DNA of 9,440 nt from Undibacterium sp. (GTDB lineage: Bacteria; Pseudomonadota; Gammaproteobacteria; Burkholderiales; Burkholderiaceae_D). How positions within the stretch are numbered: position 1 is the first letter of the stretch; each line of letters begins with the position of its first letter. The stretch lies in contig JAIELM010000471.1 of assembly GCA_019752975.1 (NCBI GenBank), forward strand, positions 1 through 9,440, in the 5' to 3' direction. Below, in pieces: positions 1-6,753 of the stretch. The translations under genes and the position numbers were made by a program. The notes under the pieces are model-generated. The model made no database searches, was not told the DNA's origin, and saw nothing but the letters and a program-made list of their open reading frames with translations.

Positions 1-2864
1 TATGAAGCGCGCACCAAATATTGCTCATTGCCGTAAAACACGGTGACATTGGCTTGGTTCCTCGCGCTACCAACCAGCGGCGACTTGCCGATTTCTTTAC
101 CGTCCGCAAGGGTGATGGCTGCTTCATTGGTCTTGTTGTAAGTGTAGTTCAACTGAAAACCGAGACCGGATTCAAGTGTGTGTTGGGTGTATAACTCGAC
201 ACCTTGCGAAACAGCATCGCGTCCGCCAGCACTGGTCGAATAGTTTTGCACTGTCACATTCTTGCCGCCGACATTAAAGGACACATCCTGTACAACCGGT
301 ACTGAGAAGTTACTGACATTCTTGCGGAACAAGCCAGCACCGAGCACCGAACCACGGTGGAAGTACCACTCCATCCCGACGTCGAATTGGTTGGCTTTGT
401 ATGCCTCTAGGCTCTTGTTACTACCCTCGCCAAACCAGCCCTGCTTGTCGCCGCCACCGATCAAGCGACGGTCGTTGACATATTCTTGGCTAAAGTATTC
501 TAGGCCACCGGGTGAGGCGATGTCGCCGTAGCTAGGTCGTGAAATCACCTTGGACGCGGCCGCGCGCAACAGTAAATTATTGGTCAGGTCATAGGCAATA
601 TTGAAGCTAGGTAGCACGTCGTTGTAGCTGCGATCAAGCGAGCTGATCTCAAACGAAGAGGCAAATCCAAGGCTGTCAGGTAGCTTGGTAAAGCCACTGA
701 CGCAGCCCGAACCAGCGGGTGCGCCAACTGCGGGCAAACCGCCTGCTCGGCAGGGCGCCGGACGGCCATCCGCGCCGTTAAAGAAGTAGTCGTTGTGGGA
801 GTCGACTTGGTCTGTCGAGTCAGCATGTTGCTTGGTACGCACTAGACGCGCACCAAAATTACCACGCAGACGGTCGGTCTTGAAGTCAGCCTGAAGGTAA
901 GCCGATTGGATTTTTTCACCGACGTTGTAGACGAAGTTGGGCTCTTGCCGGGTCTGCATCGCACCATAGGTTTGGTTCAGGTGAGCGATATAGGCCGGAT
1001 AGTTGATCGCTGGGAACGCACTGGCGTTAAAGCCGCCAGCTATGTTACCCAAAGATTGGCTATACAAGAAACCCGGTTGGAATTTGGACGCAGTAGGATC
1101 ACAGCCGTTCTGGAAGCGTTTGTCGTAGTTAGTGGGATCACTGCCCTTGCACACCCAATAGTTGTTGCCAGTGTTGCGATGGGTGCCACCGTCACGGTAT
1201 TTCATACCAAACTGCAGCGCGTCCAACCAGCTGTTGTCGTTGTGCCAGACAAAATCAGCCTGAGCGTAGTTCTGATTGGTGTTGTTCCTGGTCCACGAGG
1301 AAGAGGTCGAACCAAGATCGATTTCGCCTATGCCTTTCTGTAAATTTGCCATCAGTTGCGGCGAGAATGTCATGCTCGGTGTACCGACCGTGCTCCAGGC
1401 GCTGGCGTAGTTACCGAGTGTCCAACTGCCATCCGCGTTTTGTAGACGCGGCTTAATCGGCATCGTCATTTGTAGCTCTGGCCCACCACTAGCCCAAGTA
1501 CGACCGCCTTTGAAGCTGGCGTCTAAGGATTCACTATGCCAAGCCGCTTCGAAGTCGGCGGTTTGGGATTTTGCGCTTTCGCGGTTGTAACTGCCTGTGA
1601 TCTGTGGCGTTGGAATGGTGCAGTCGTCTGGGCCAAAGCCACCGGTATTGCTCACGCCACCTGCCTTAGCCGCGTCGCCGCTACAGTAGTAGTTTTTGCC
1701 AGCGTGTACACTGTATTGTGCGCCAGTGACGATGGTGCCGCTAGGGTCGAAAGTCAGACGGTCGAGCAGACGACCGCCGGGCCAGTTACCGTCGCCGTCG
1801 TAGCGAGCCAGATTCCATTCAGGAATTTTGAGCGTGTTGGTTTGGGAATTCTGTGACAGATCGAAACGGAAGTAATTGGCCGTTAGTGTCAGGTTCTTGA
1901 CCGGCTTAAATTGCAGTGTTAGCTGCCCACCCTTGCGTTCGCGTTCTTCGTTCTTGACGGATAGGTTGACCGAGGTCGGCATCATGAAATTGGTGTAGTA
2001 CTTACCGTTTTGATCGTTAAAGCCCGACTGCCCCCACCACTTACTGCTCATGCCAGATGGTTTGCCGTTGACGTCGGTCGCGGGATGCGTTTTGTAGTCA
2101 TCGGCGTACCACTGCCAGTTTTCGGTGCTGGTACCCATGGTGCGTGCAGTGCGTTTTTGCTGGGTATAGCCCACCAAGACACCGAAACGATTGTCTTGGT
2201 CATGCCAAGCATATTGACCAGAGAACTGACCATCGGCTTTCTTGGTGGTGTCTGCCCAAGTACCTTCACCGGTGACGAAGCCACTGTTGGATTCGACTTC
2301 CAGGGGGCGACGTGTATGCAGGATCACGGTGCCACCGATACCGCCTTCATCTATGCGTGCTTCCGGAGTCTTGAATAGCTCGGCGCTGGAGAGCATGTTT
2401 GACGGCAGTAAGGTGTAATTGAACGAACGCGTGGGATCACCATTGGACTCGGACGTGGCGATGTAGTTGCCATTCAATTGGGTCAGGGTCAGTTCCGGCG
2501 ATAGGCCGCGCACGCTGACGTTTTTGCCCTCCCCGCCGCTGCGATTGACCACCACACCTGGCACGCGCTGCAGTGCGTCTGCGACGTTCTTGTCGGGGAA
2601 TTTGCCGACGTCTTCGGCGGTGATTACTTCAACGATCGCGTTGGCGATACGTTTTTGGTCCAAGCTTTTCTCGATCGCGTAGCGGTAGCCGCGTACTTCC
2701 ACCACTTGCGGAACTTCATCTTTTTTTGACTTAGCTTCTGAAGCTTCTTGCGCATGCGCAGTGAGTGCGCTGCCGAAGATTAAAATACCCACCGCGATGG
2801 CGATAGGTGTGCGCTGTTTGAAACGCGCTGATGTGGGCAAGAGATGATTGTGTCTATTTTTCAT
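1..2864 (-). CDS. TonB-dependent outer-membrane receptor, carbohydrate type (C-terminus cut by window edge)
   Basis: This is a ligand-gated outer-membrane transporter powered by TonB/ExbBD, here probably for mannose-containing oligosaccharides. The frame is open without a break from ATG at 2864-2862 to the left edge, giving 954 residues. Residues 1-38 form a signal peptide (basic N-region, core AIAVGILIFGSALT, cleavage after AHA). A TonB-box-like stretch VVEVRGYR follows at 54-61. The plug spans about 73-188, with KFPDKNVADALQRVPGV at 88-104, SVRGL at 117-121 and IDEGGIGGTV at 171-180. The beta-barrel follows, including the family-typical SKVISRPSYGDIA and NQFDVGMEWYF. Three closely spaced cysteine pairs (394/415, 572/588, 705/721) probably form loop disulfides. 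By comparison with the family about 80-110 residues are missing, including the terminal strand. A weak GAGAA ribosome-binding site precedes the start. It lies downstream of the beta-mannosidase on the same strand but 430 bp away, so it probably has its own promoter. The family is certain; the substrate is inferred from neighbours. Confidence 0.95.
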   Translation of the reverse strand, partial: MKNRHNHLLPTSARFKQRTPIAIAVGILIFGSALTAHAQEASEAKSKKDEVPQVVEVRGYRYAIEKSLDQKRIANAIVEVITAEDVGKFPDKNVADALQRVPGVVVNRSGGEGKNVSVRGLSPELTLTQLNGNYIATSESNGDPTRSFNYTLLPSNMLSSAELFKTPEARIDEGGIGGTVILHTRRPLEVESNSGFVTGEGTWADTTKKADGQFSGQYAWHDQDNRFGVLVGYTQQKRTARTMGTSTENWQWYADDYKTHPATDVNGKPSGMSSKWWGQSGFNDQNGKYYTNFMMPTSVNLSVKNEERERKGGQLTLQFKPVKNLTLTANYFRFDLSQNSQTNTLKIPEWNLARYDGDGNWPGGRLLDRLTFDPSGTIVTGAQYSVHAGKNYYCSGDAAKAGGVSNTGGFGPDDCTIPTPQITGSYNRESAKSQTADFEAAWHSESLDASFKGGRTWASGGPELQMTMPIKPRLQNADGSWTLGNYASAWSTVGTPSMTFSPQLMANLQKGIGEIDLGSTSSSWTRNNTNQNYAQADFVWHNDNSWLDALQFGMKYRDGGTHRNTGNNYWVCKGSDPTNYDKRFQNGCDPTASKFQPGFLYSQSLGNIAGGFNASAFPAINYPAYIAHLNQTYGAMQTRQEPNFVYNVGEKIQSAYLQADFKTDRLRGNFGARLVRTKQHADSTDQVDSHNDYFFNGADGRPAPCRAGGLPAVGAPAGSGCVSGFTKLPDSLGFASSFEISSLDRSYNDVLPSFNIAYDLTNNLLLRAAASKVISRPSYGDIASPGGLEYFSQEYVNDRRLIGGGDKQGWFGEGSNKSLEAYKANQFDVGMEWYFHRGSVLGAGLFRKNVSNFSVPVVQDVSFNVGGKNVTVQNYSTSAGGRDAVSQGVELYTQHTLESGLGFQLNYTYNKTNEAAITLADGKEIGKSPLVGSARNQANVTVFYGNEQYLVRAS

Positions 2865-2926
2865 TTTGTTCTCAATTTATAAATTTATTGATTTGGTCGT
2901 GGTTGGAAGTTAATGCGGGACAGCAT

Positions 2927-2941
2927 GCGAAACTTGTTTGC
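2927..2941. promoter_or_regulatory. Possible regulator operator at the receptor transcription start
   Basis: Read on the minus strand the site is GCAAACAAGTTTCGC, an imperfect palindrome with GC/GC ends. It overlaps the predicted transcription start, where a repressor would block initiation. It shares the pattern AAANNNGTTTC with a site upstream of the beta-mannosidase (6067-6081). Assignment to the LacI-family protein of this locus is inference. Confidence 0.3.
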
Positions 2942-2970
2942 TATACACAATTAAACACAATTAAACACAA
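2941..2970. repeat. Three 10-bp direct repeats in the receptor promoter
   Basis: The unit TTAAACACAA occurs exactly at 2951-2960 and 2961-2970, and a degenerate copy (CTATACACAA) lies at 2941-2950. The period is about one helical turn, so the units lie on the same DNA face and overlap the predicted -35 and spacer. This could be a protein-binding array or a slippage-prone tract. Confidence 0.6.
2942..2970 (-). promoter_or_regulatory. Candidate sigma70-type promoter of the receptor gene
   Basis: Read on the minus strand, TTGTGT (2970-2965) is separated by 17 bases from TGTATA (2947-2942). Transcription would start near 2935, leaving a leader of about 70 bases. An alternative pair is TTGAAA with TTAATT, also spaced by 17 bases, slightly upstream. 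The choice rests on motif matching only. Confidence 0.4.
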
Positions 2971-3034
2971 TTGCACTTGGCTTTCAAATTGATGAAAACT
3001 TGGGTGCTGTGTTTGTGTTCATACTATCTACACC

Positions 3035-3171
3035 AATAGGACTTACGCAAAACAGACGCTGGCGTTGTTGCGTTCGCCTTGTCGTACTAAAGTACTGTCT
3101 GCGGCTCCGCGCCCCCGATTCAAGCATTCGAGGGCAGGCTCTAGCCAGCGAAATTTTGCGTAAGTCCTATT
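3035..3171. repeat. MITE-like element, copy 1 (137 bp, 18-bp perfect terminal inverted repeats)
   Basis: The arm AATAGGACTTACGCAAAA (3035-3052) is matched exactly in inverted form at 3154-3171. A shorter inner inverted pair CGCTGGC/GCCAGCG lies at 3057-3063 and 3144-3150. The element has no coding capacity. A second, shorter copy in opposite orientation lies at 6614-6713 and shares 37 of 38 bases at one end (3039-3076 against 6676-6713). Terminal repeats plus a second diverged copy fit a non-autonomous mobile element or a REP-type repeat. No clear target duplication is seen here. Confidence 0.8.
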
Positions 3172-3180
3172 TTTGCGTAT

Positions 3181-3214
3181 CTAAGCAGCGTTTTATTTGT
3201 AAAAACGCCCTTAG
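3181..3214. other. Stem-loop beside the MITE-like element, possible weak terminator
   Basis: CTAAG (3181-3185) pairs with CTTAG (3210-3214), and inside this GCGTTTT (3188-3194) pairs with AAAACGC (3202-3208), giving a hairpin with a small internal bulge. It lies about 80 bases downstream of the beta-mannosidase stop. No run of U follows on either strand, so intrinsic termination is uncertain. Confidence 0.35.
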
Positions 3215-3294
3215 CAATAGTTATAAAGGGGGATGAGAAGTGACTCAATCAATGATTGAAAAAGTCCAGTAGTTTAGTTTGTTTAGTAAACATT

Positions 3295-6006
3295 TCAGGG
3301 TATTTGCCCGTGGAGAACACGGATATTTAGCTTCCTTTTGAGTGTGCTTAGCCCCACTTGGCCACGTATTTGTAGTGACTTGGTTTCCCCTGGTAACAGC
3401 GTAAAGGCGTTGTCGGAGAGGGTGATGAATTGGTGCGCGGACAGTCCTTCAAATTCCAGCCATACTGAGCGCACGAGCTTATTGGAATGTAGACTGAGCT
3501 GATAGCCGGACGGGATTTTTTGCCAAGTGAGCGTGGTCTCTGGTGAGGGCAAGTGTAATTGCTTTGCGCTTGAAAAATACACTTCTTGACGTGCAATTAC
3601 GCGAGCATTTTTTTCATCGCTTGTTCCATAGCTTTGCCCACTATTGAGACTGAGCTCAAAGACCACAAAATGGCGCAGAGGATCGGCTAGCCCTAATAAT
3701 TCTTGATCGGTGAATTCGGCAAATTGAGTAGCACCATTCGCGGCGACTATGATGGTGCTGGTTTTTTCTTGTAAAATTTTGCCTTCAAAATCCATCACGC
3801 GCATGCGGACGTCGGCTTGCCGCGGTGTGGTTTGATCGGAAATCACGGTTACGGTAGTACGTCCAGCATCTCGCAGTGCCGTGATCGTGATCGGTGCAAA
3901 GAAACGTTTGGCGTAAAAATGCAGTGCCTTCCAGCGTCCAAAATAATCGATGCTAGACCATGAGGCACCGGGCCAAACGTCATTGAGTTGCCAGTACAAG
4001 GATCCCATGGTGCGTGGCATGCTGGCTCTATGATGGCTGGCGGCGAGCGCTATGCCTTCGGCTTGCATCACTTGGCTGAGATATATAAAGTCTTGAAAAT
4101 CTTTTGGTTCGCCATAGTTAGCGCGAATATAGTGTAATACCCGCTCATTACCTTTTCCCGCTAAAAATTTTTGATGTTGAGTGATCACAGGATGATCGAT
4201 GGATTGCTGTTCTCGACCACTAAAGGCATCGACCGTGGATTGAGAAGGCCAAGATTGCAAACCGTATTCCGACATAAAACGCGGTGTTTCGTGCAAGTAG
4301 TCTTCGACAGGACGACTACCTGCCCAGACTTCCCAATAGTGCTTATCACCGCGTTCGCTATCATTGGCGCGTTCGCTCAAGTCATTACTGGGAGAGCTAG
4401 ACCAGTATGGCGTTTGCGGACTATATTGGGCTACGATTTGGCGTAGATCGTGTCCAAATAGTTGTAGATAGCCTTGCCAAACTTGATCGGCAAACTCAGG
4501 ATTAGCCTTGCGTAAATTGGCGCCTATACCCCAGTCCTTCCACGCGGTTTCTTCCTCATTATTGCCGCACCAAAGCACGATGCTGGGATGCGCACTTAGA
4601 CGTTGAACTTGTTCCTTCGCTTCCTGCATCACGTTGTCACGAAAGGCGGCATGGTAGGCTGGCACGACCCCACCACCAAACATAAAATCCTGCCAAATCA
4701 TGAGGCCGAGCTCATCGGCGAAGTCATAGAAAGCCTCGCGCTCATAATAACCACCGCCCCATACGCGTAGCATATTCATGTTCGCGTCGACGGCGTCTTG
4801 TAAAATTTGGCGGATTTTTTTATCGGTAACTCGATTTGGAAACATATCAAAAGGAATCACATTGGCGCCTTTGGCGAACACCTTTTGTCCATTAATGACA
4901 AACTCAAATCCTTGACCTTTTGGGTCGATGTCTCGCCTTAATTCCACTGTTCTTAAGCCTATACGTGTGCTGCGTTTTTGAGTCTCTTTTTGAATACCTC
5001 CTTGAGTATTAGTAGCCTTAGTAGCCTTAGTAGAACTAGTCACCTCGACTTGTATCGTATAGCGCGCCGCTGCCCCCATGCCGTGCGGATACCAGCGCTG
5101 TGGCTGCGTAAGTGCAAAAGGAATGGTCGCGGTTTGGGTTCCGATTTGCAGCGTGTGTTGAAGCTGCTTAATCTGTTGAGGTTTTCCTTGTGGGTCAAGG
5201 ACGCTCAGCACGATGTCGACGGTTTGGACTTTGTCAGAGAAGAGTTCAAGCGCGGCATTTAACTTGGCCAGTTCTGGTGACAGCGATTCTTGTTGTACCT
5301 GTAGTTGGTTTATCTGATGGCTGGAATAGGACAATAGTTTGACCTCTTTCCAAATGCCCGCCGTGACAAACCGAGGCCCCCAATCCCAGCCATAATGATA
5401 GCTAGGTTTGCGTGCAAAATTGCCGGTCATGACACCCTTGGGATCATCGTCATAGGGTGAAGGATAATTGCCAGCCAGTGGATGTGGCATGGCTGATACC
5501 TGCGGTAGTAAGCGGGTGATGGGGGAATGAAAAACCACGCGCAGAACATTGGTGGATTTGAGTTTATGCTCTACCGAGAGGCGCCATTCTCGAAAAGCAT
5601 TGTCGCTGCTGTGAAGTTTTTTTCCATTGAGATAGATGTCAGCATAAGTATCTAAGCCTTCAAATACCAGTATATGGTGACTGAGCTTGGCTTGTTGTGC
5701 ATTGAGAGAAAATGTTTTTTGATATTCCCATTGTGCTAGTCCTATCCATTGTAAGGTCGCCTCATTCATCTCTTGATAGGGGTCGGGGATAAGGTGATGG
5801 CGTAATAGGTCGGTATGAATGTGACTGGGAATTTGTGCACTACGCCATGTGGTGAGTGTTTTATGTTGCTGTGCGTAGCTGTCTCCTGGCGCGAGGCGAA
5901 ACTGCCAGTTAGCGCTTAAATTGAGATCGGCATTGAGTATCGGCTTGGCTTGCATATGGGCGGAAGGAAGCATGGCTAGAAGAAGGATAAAAGGCCAGAT
6001 TTTCAT
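3295..6006 (-). CDS. Secreted GH2 beta-mannosidase
   Basis: An exo-acting retaining glycosidase that removes terminal beta-linked mannose, such as Man-beta-1,4-GlcNAc of the N-glycan core or beta-manno-oligosaccharides. It has 903 residues; with a signal peptide this is the usual size. Residues 1-20 are a signal peptide cleaved after HMQA with no lipobox, so it is probably periplasmic. About 28-220 is the jelly-roll domain, about 225-350 the Ig-like domain, about 355-700 the catalytic TIM barrel and the rest C-terminal beta domains. RVWGGGYYERE (414-424) and IWQDFMFGGG (437-446) are typical of beta-mannosidases. E484 in WCGNNEEE is the predicted acid/base and E580 in FMSEYGLQSWPS the nucleophile. 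A low-complexity insert at 324-345 is encoded by a 9-bp tandem repeat. No Shine-Dalgarno sequence is visible before the ATG. The gene is divergent from the LacI-family regulator, with 747 bp between. Its family is very secure; its exact substrate is not. Confidence 0.96.
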   Translation of the reverse strand: MKIWPFILLLAMLPSAHMQAKPILNADLNLSANWQFRLAPGDSYAQQHKTLTTWRSAQIPSHIHTDLLRHHLIPDPYQEMNEATLQWIGLAQWEYQKTFSLNAQQAKLSHHILVFEGLDTYADIYLNGKKLHSSDNAFREWRLSVEHKLKSTNVLRVVFHSPITRLLPQVSAMPHPLAGNYPSPYDDDPKGVMTGNFARKPSYHYGWDWGPRFVTAGIWKEVKLLSYSSHQINQLQVQQESLSPELAKLNAALELFSDKVQTVDIVLSVLDPQGKPQQIKQLQHTLQIGTQTATIPFALTQPQRWYPHGMGAAARYTIQVEVTSSTKATKATNTQGGIQKETQKRSTRIGLRTVELRRDIDPKGQGFEFVINGQKVFAKGANVIPFDMFPNRVTDKKIRQILQDAVDANMNMLRVWGGGYYEREAFYDFADELGLMIWQDFMFGGGVVPAYHAAFRDNVMQEAKEQVQRLSAHPSIVLWCGNNEEETAWKDWGIGANLRKANPEFADQVWQGYLQLFGHDLRQIVAQYSPQTPYWSSSPSNDLSERANDSERGDKHYWEVWAGSRPVEDYLHETPRFMSEYGLQSWPSQSTVDAFSGREQQSIDHPVITQHQKFLAGKGNERVLHYIRANYGEPKDFQDFIYLSQVMQAEGIALAASHHRASMPRTMGSLYWQLNDVWPGASWSSIDYFGRWKALHFYAKRFFAPITITALRDAGRTTVTVISDQTTPRQADVRMRVMDFEGKILQEKTSTIIVAANGATQFAEFTDQELLGLADPLRHFVVFELSLNSGQSYGTSDEKNARVIARQEVYFSSAKQLHLPSPETTLTWQKIPSGYQLSLHSNKLVRSVWLEFEGLSAHQFITLSDNAFTLLPGETKSLQIRGQVGLSTLKRKLNIRVLHGQIP
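5010..5035. repeat. 9-bp tandem repeat inside the beta-mannosidase gene
   Basis: TAGTAGCCT is repeated at 5010-5018 and 5019-5027, and a partial third unit follows. On the coding strand it encodes a TKA-TKA run in a Thr/Lys/Gln-rich segment (residues 324-345) between strands of the Ig-like domain, likely a surface loop. Because the unit is a multiple of three, copy changes would keep the reading frame. Confidence 0.75.
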
Positions 6007-6066
6007 GGTGTTATGTGTGGGTTTGGTTGGGCTTTTTGTAATTACTCAGTTGGCTATGCCATACGC

Positions 6067-6081
6067 TAGAAACGGTTTTCA
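6067..6081. promoter_or_regulatory. Possible regulator operator upstream of the beta-mannosidase
   Basis: Read on the minus strand the site is TGAAAACCGTTTCTA, an imperfect palindrome of GAAA and TTTC arms around a centre containing CG, a layout common for LacI-family operators. It lies about 60 bases upstream of the start codon, where a promoter would be expected. It shares AAANNNGTTTC with the site at the receptor promoter (2927-2941). Function is inferred. Confidence 0.35.
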
Positions 6082-6099
6082 TTACTGAATAAACACCTC

Positions 6100-6279
6100 T
6101 GGATTCCCGATAGAAGGAGGTTGTCGCGAAAGGTCAAAATCAGAGACAAAACCCCTCAACGCCGAGACGCAGAGACGCTGAGAAAATCGGAGAAAACCTC
6201 TGCGCTCCTCTGCGTCTCGGTGCCTCGGCGTTGAGGGGTTTTCGGTTTTTTCCCAATTCATCCCTTTTGCGACAGCCTC
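6100..6279. repeat. Nested palindromic dispersed repeat
   Basis: An outer inverted pair, AGGTTGTCGCGAAAGG (6118-6133) against CCTTTTGCGACAGCCT (6263-6278), encloses a second one. The inner arms AAAACCCCTCAACGCCGAG (6148-6166) are matched exactly in inverted form at 6224-6242, with a competing inner stem GAGACGCAGAG/CTCTGCGTCTC (6164-6174 and 6208-6218). The left end carries CTGGATTCCCG (6100-6110), which recurs at 7967-7977. The layout looks like one repeat inserted in another. Transcribed, it would fold into a long stable hairpin. It is non-coding. Confidence 0.75.
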
Positions 6280-6282
6280 GAA

Positions 6283-6348
6283 GCACTCGGGAAAGACGGC
6301 CTAAGTGCTCGGGAAAGACGGCTTAAGTATTCGGAATGAACGGTTTAT
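6283..6348. repeat. 22-bp tandem repeat, three units
   Basis: Units lie at 6283-6304, 6305-6326 and 6327-6348. The first two differ at only three positions and share CGGGAAAGACGGC. The third is degenerate. Sixteen bases, CGGGAAAGACGGCTTA (6310-6325), recur exactly at 7989-8004 beyond the regulator gene, so the unit belongs to a dispersed repeat family. Confidence 0.75.
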
Positions 6349-6506
6349 ATAGCGCTCTGAACAATTGCGGCATTTTTAAAATGGATGACTATCTATTTAA
6401 TCTCGTGCCCGTCAAAGCTAACGCATCTACAACGCTACAGCAAGGTTTTGCGTTATTGATGCTCGTGTTTATCGTTCTGGATAAACACGGCGGGTGTAAA
6501 AGCCTG

Positions 6507-6528
6507 TGTTTAGTGTGATCACTAAACA
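6507..6528. promoter_or_regulatory. Perfect 9-bp-arm palindrome, possible operator or hairpin
   Basis: TGTTTAGTG (6507-6515) and CACTAAACA (6520-6528) are exact inverted copies around TGAT. The arms are A/T-rich and no U-tract follows directly, so a protein-binding site is at least as likely as a terminator. It lies 23 bases upstream of the candidate -35 of the regulator gene. The protein that might bind is unknown. Confidence 0.45.
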
Positions 6529-6550
6529 AGAGTAGATTCTTTTCTTCCCC

Positions 6551-6579
6551 TTGTGGTGCGTCAATAGTAGCTTTAATAT
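6551..6579 (+). promoter_or_regulatory. Weak candidate promoter for the LacI-family regulator
   Basis: TTGTGG (6551-6556) is followed after 17 bases by TAATAT (6574-6579). Both boxes match the sigma70 consensus only partly. The MITE-like element lies between this promoter and the start codon, so if it is used the element would sit in the 5' leader of the message. Confidence 0.25.
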
Positions 6580-6613
6580 GGGTCGAACATCTCCGTTTAT
6601 TAAACTAGATTTC

Positions 6614-6713
6614 GGACTTACGCCAAATTGCTCTGGCTAGGCGAGGAGTCGAAGACAGTATTTAGGTCCACGAGACGAACGCAACAACGCCAGCGTCTAT
6701 TTTGCGTAAGTCC
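6614..6713. repeat. MITE-like element, copy 2 (about 100 bp, inverted relative to copy 1)
   Basis: GGACTTACGC (6614-6623) pairs with GCGTAAGTCC (6704-6713). The right 38 bases are the reverse complement of 3039-3076 with one mismatch. Its middle is shorter than in copy 1, consistent with an internal deletion of about 35 bases. The pentamer AGATT occurs on both sides (6607-6611 and 6716-6720), a possible target duplication, though short and not exactly abutting the arms. It ends 40 bases before the regulator start codon and may carry promoter or leader signals. Confidence 0.75.
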
Positions 6714-6718
6714 TAAGA

Positions 6719-6732
6719 TTAATCCCGATTAA
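6719..6732. promoter_or_regulatory. Palindrome upstream of the regulator gene, possible autoregulatory operator
   Basis: TTAATC and GATTAA are exact inverted copies around CC, ending 21 bases before the regulator start codon. Many LacI-family genes are autoregulated from sites of this size, but the expected central CG step is absent, so the link is weak. It is also next to the MITE-like element and could be chance A/T symmetry. Confidence 0.3.
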
Positions 6733-6753
6733 ATTAACTATAACCATTCAACC

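Larger units (their letters stand above)
2865..3294. other. Intergenic region between receptor and beta-mannosidase
   Basis: No credible gene lies in these 430 bases. From left to right they hold the receptor leader, its probable promoter with 10-bp phased repeats, a MITE-like inverted repeat (3035-3171), a stem-loop (3181-3214) and two short palindromes (3245-3259 and 3281-3291) just after the beta-mannosidase stop. An open frame at 3000-3236 is an accident of the repeat. Confidence 0.7.
6007..6753. other. Divergent control region rich in dispersed repeats
   Basis: These 747 bases separate the divergent beta-mannosidase and regulator genes. They hold a candidate operator near 6067-6081, a nested palindromic repeat (6100-6279), a 22-bp tandem repeat (6283-6348), a palindrome (6507-6528), a possible promoter (6551-6579), a MITE-like element (6614-6713) and a palindrome close to the regulator start. 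The only open frame of note, 6336-6518, is not convincing as a gene. The accumulated repeats probably explain why the region is so long. Confidence 0.7.

Noticed and set aside
906..2378. Several plus-strand open frames of 100-145 codons within the receptor gene
   Set aside because: They are antisense to a continuous, well-conserved receptor frame and have no family motifs.
3000..3236. Plus-strand open frame of 78 codons
   Set aside because: It runs across the MITE-like element and its flanking stem-loop; the translated product follows the repeat and resembles no known family.
3245..3259. Palindrome TCAATCA-A-TGATTGA as terminator of the beta-mannosidase gene
   Set aside because: The arms are short and A/T-rich and no U-run follows on the minus strand, so a functional terminator cannot be supported.
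6148..6242. CRISPR array or riboswitch
   Set aside because: The repeated blocks are a single inverted pair with no regular spacers, and no riboswitch core can be recognised; dispersed palindromic repeats explain the pattern.
6336..6518. Plus-strand open frame of 60 codons in the divergent region
   Set aside because: It starts inside the degenerate third unit of the 22-bp tandem repeat, has no ribosome-binding site or recognisable domain, and its stop overlaps the palindrome at 6507-6528. Chance frame is the simpler reading.
6514..6529. CRP-cAMP site suggested by TGTGA at 6514-6518
   Set aside because: The second half-site TCACA is missing at the required six-base spacing; the larger symmetric palindrome explains the sequence better.
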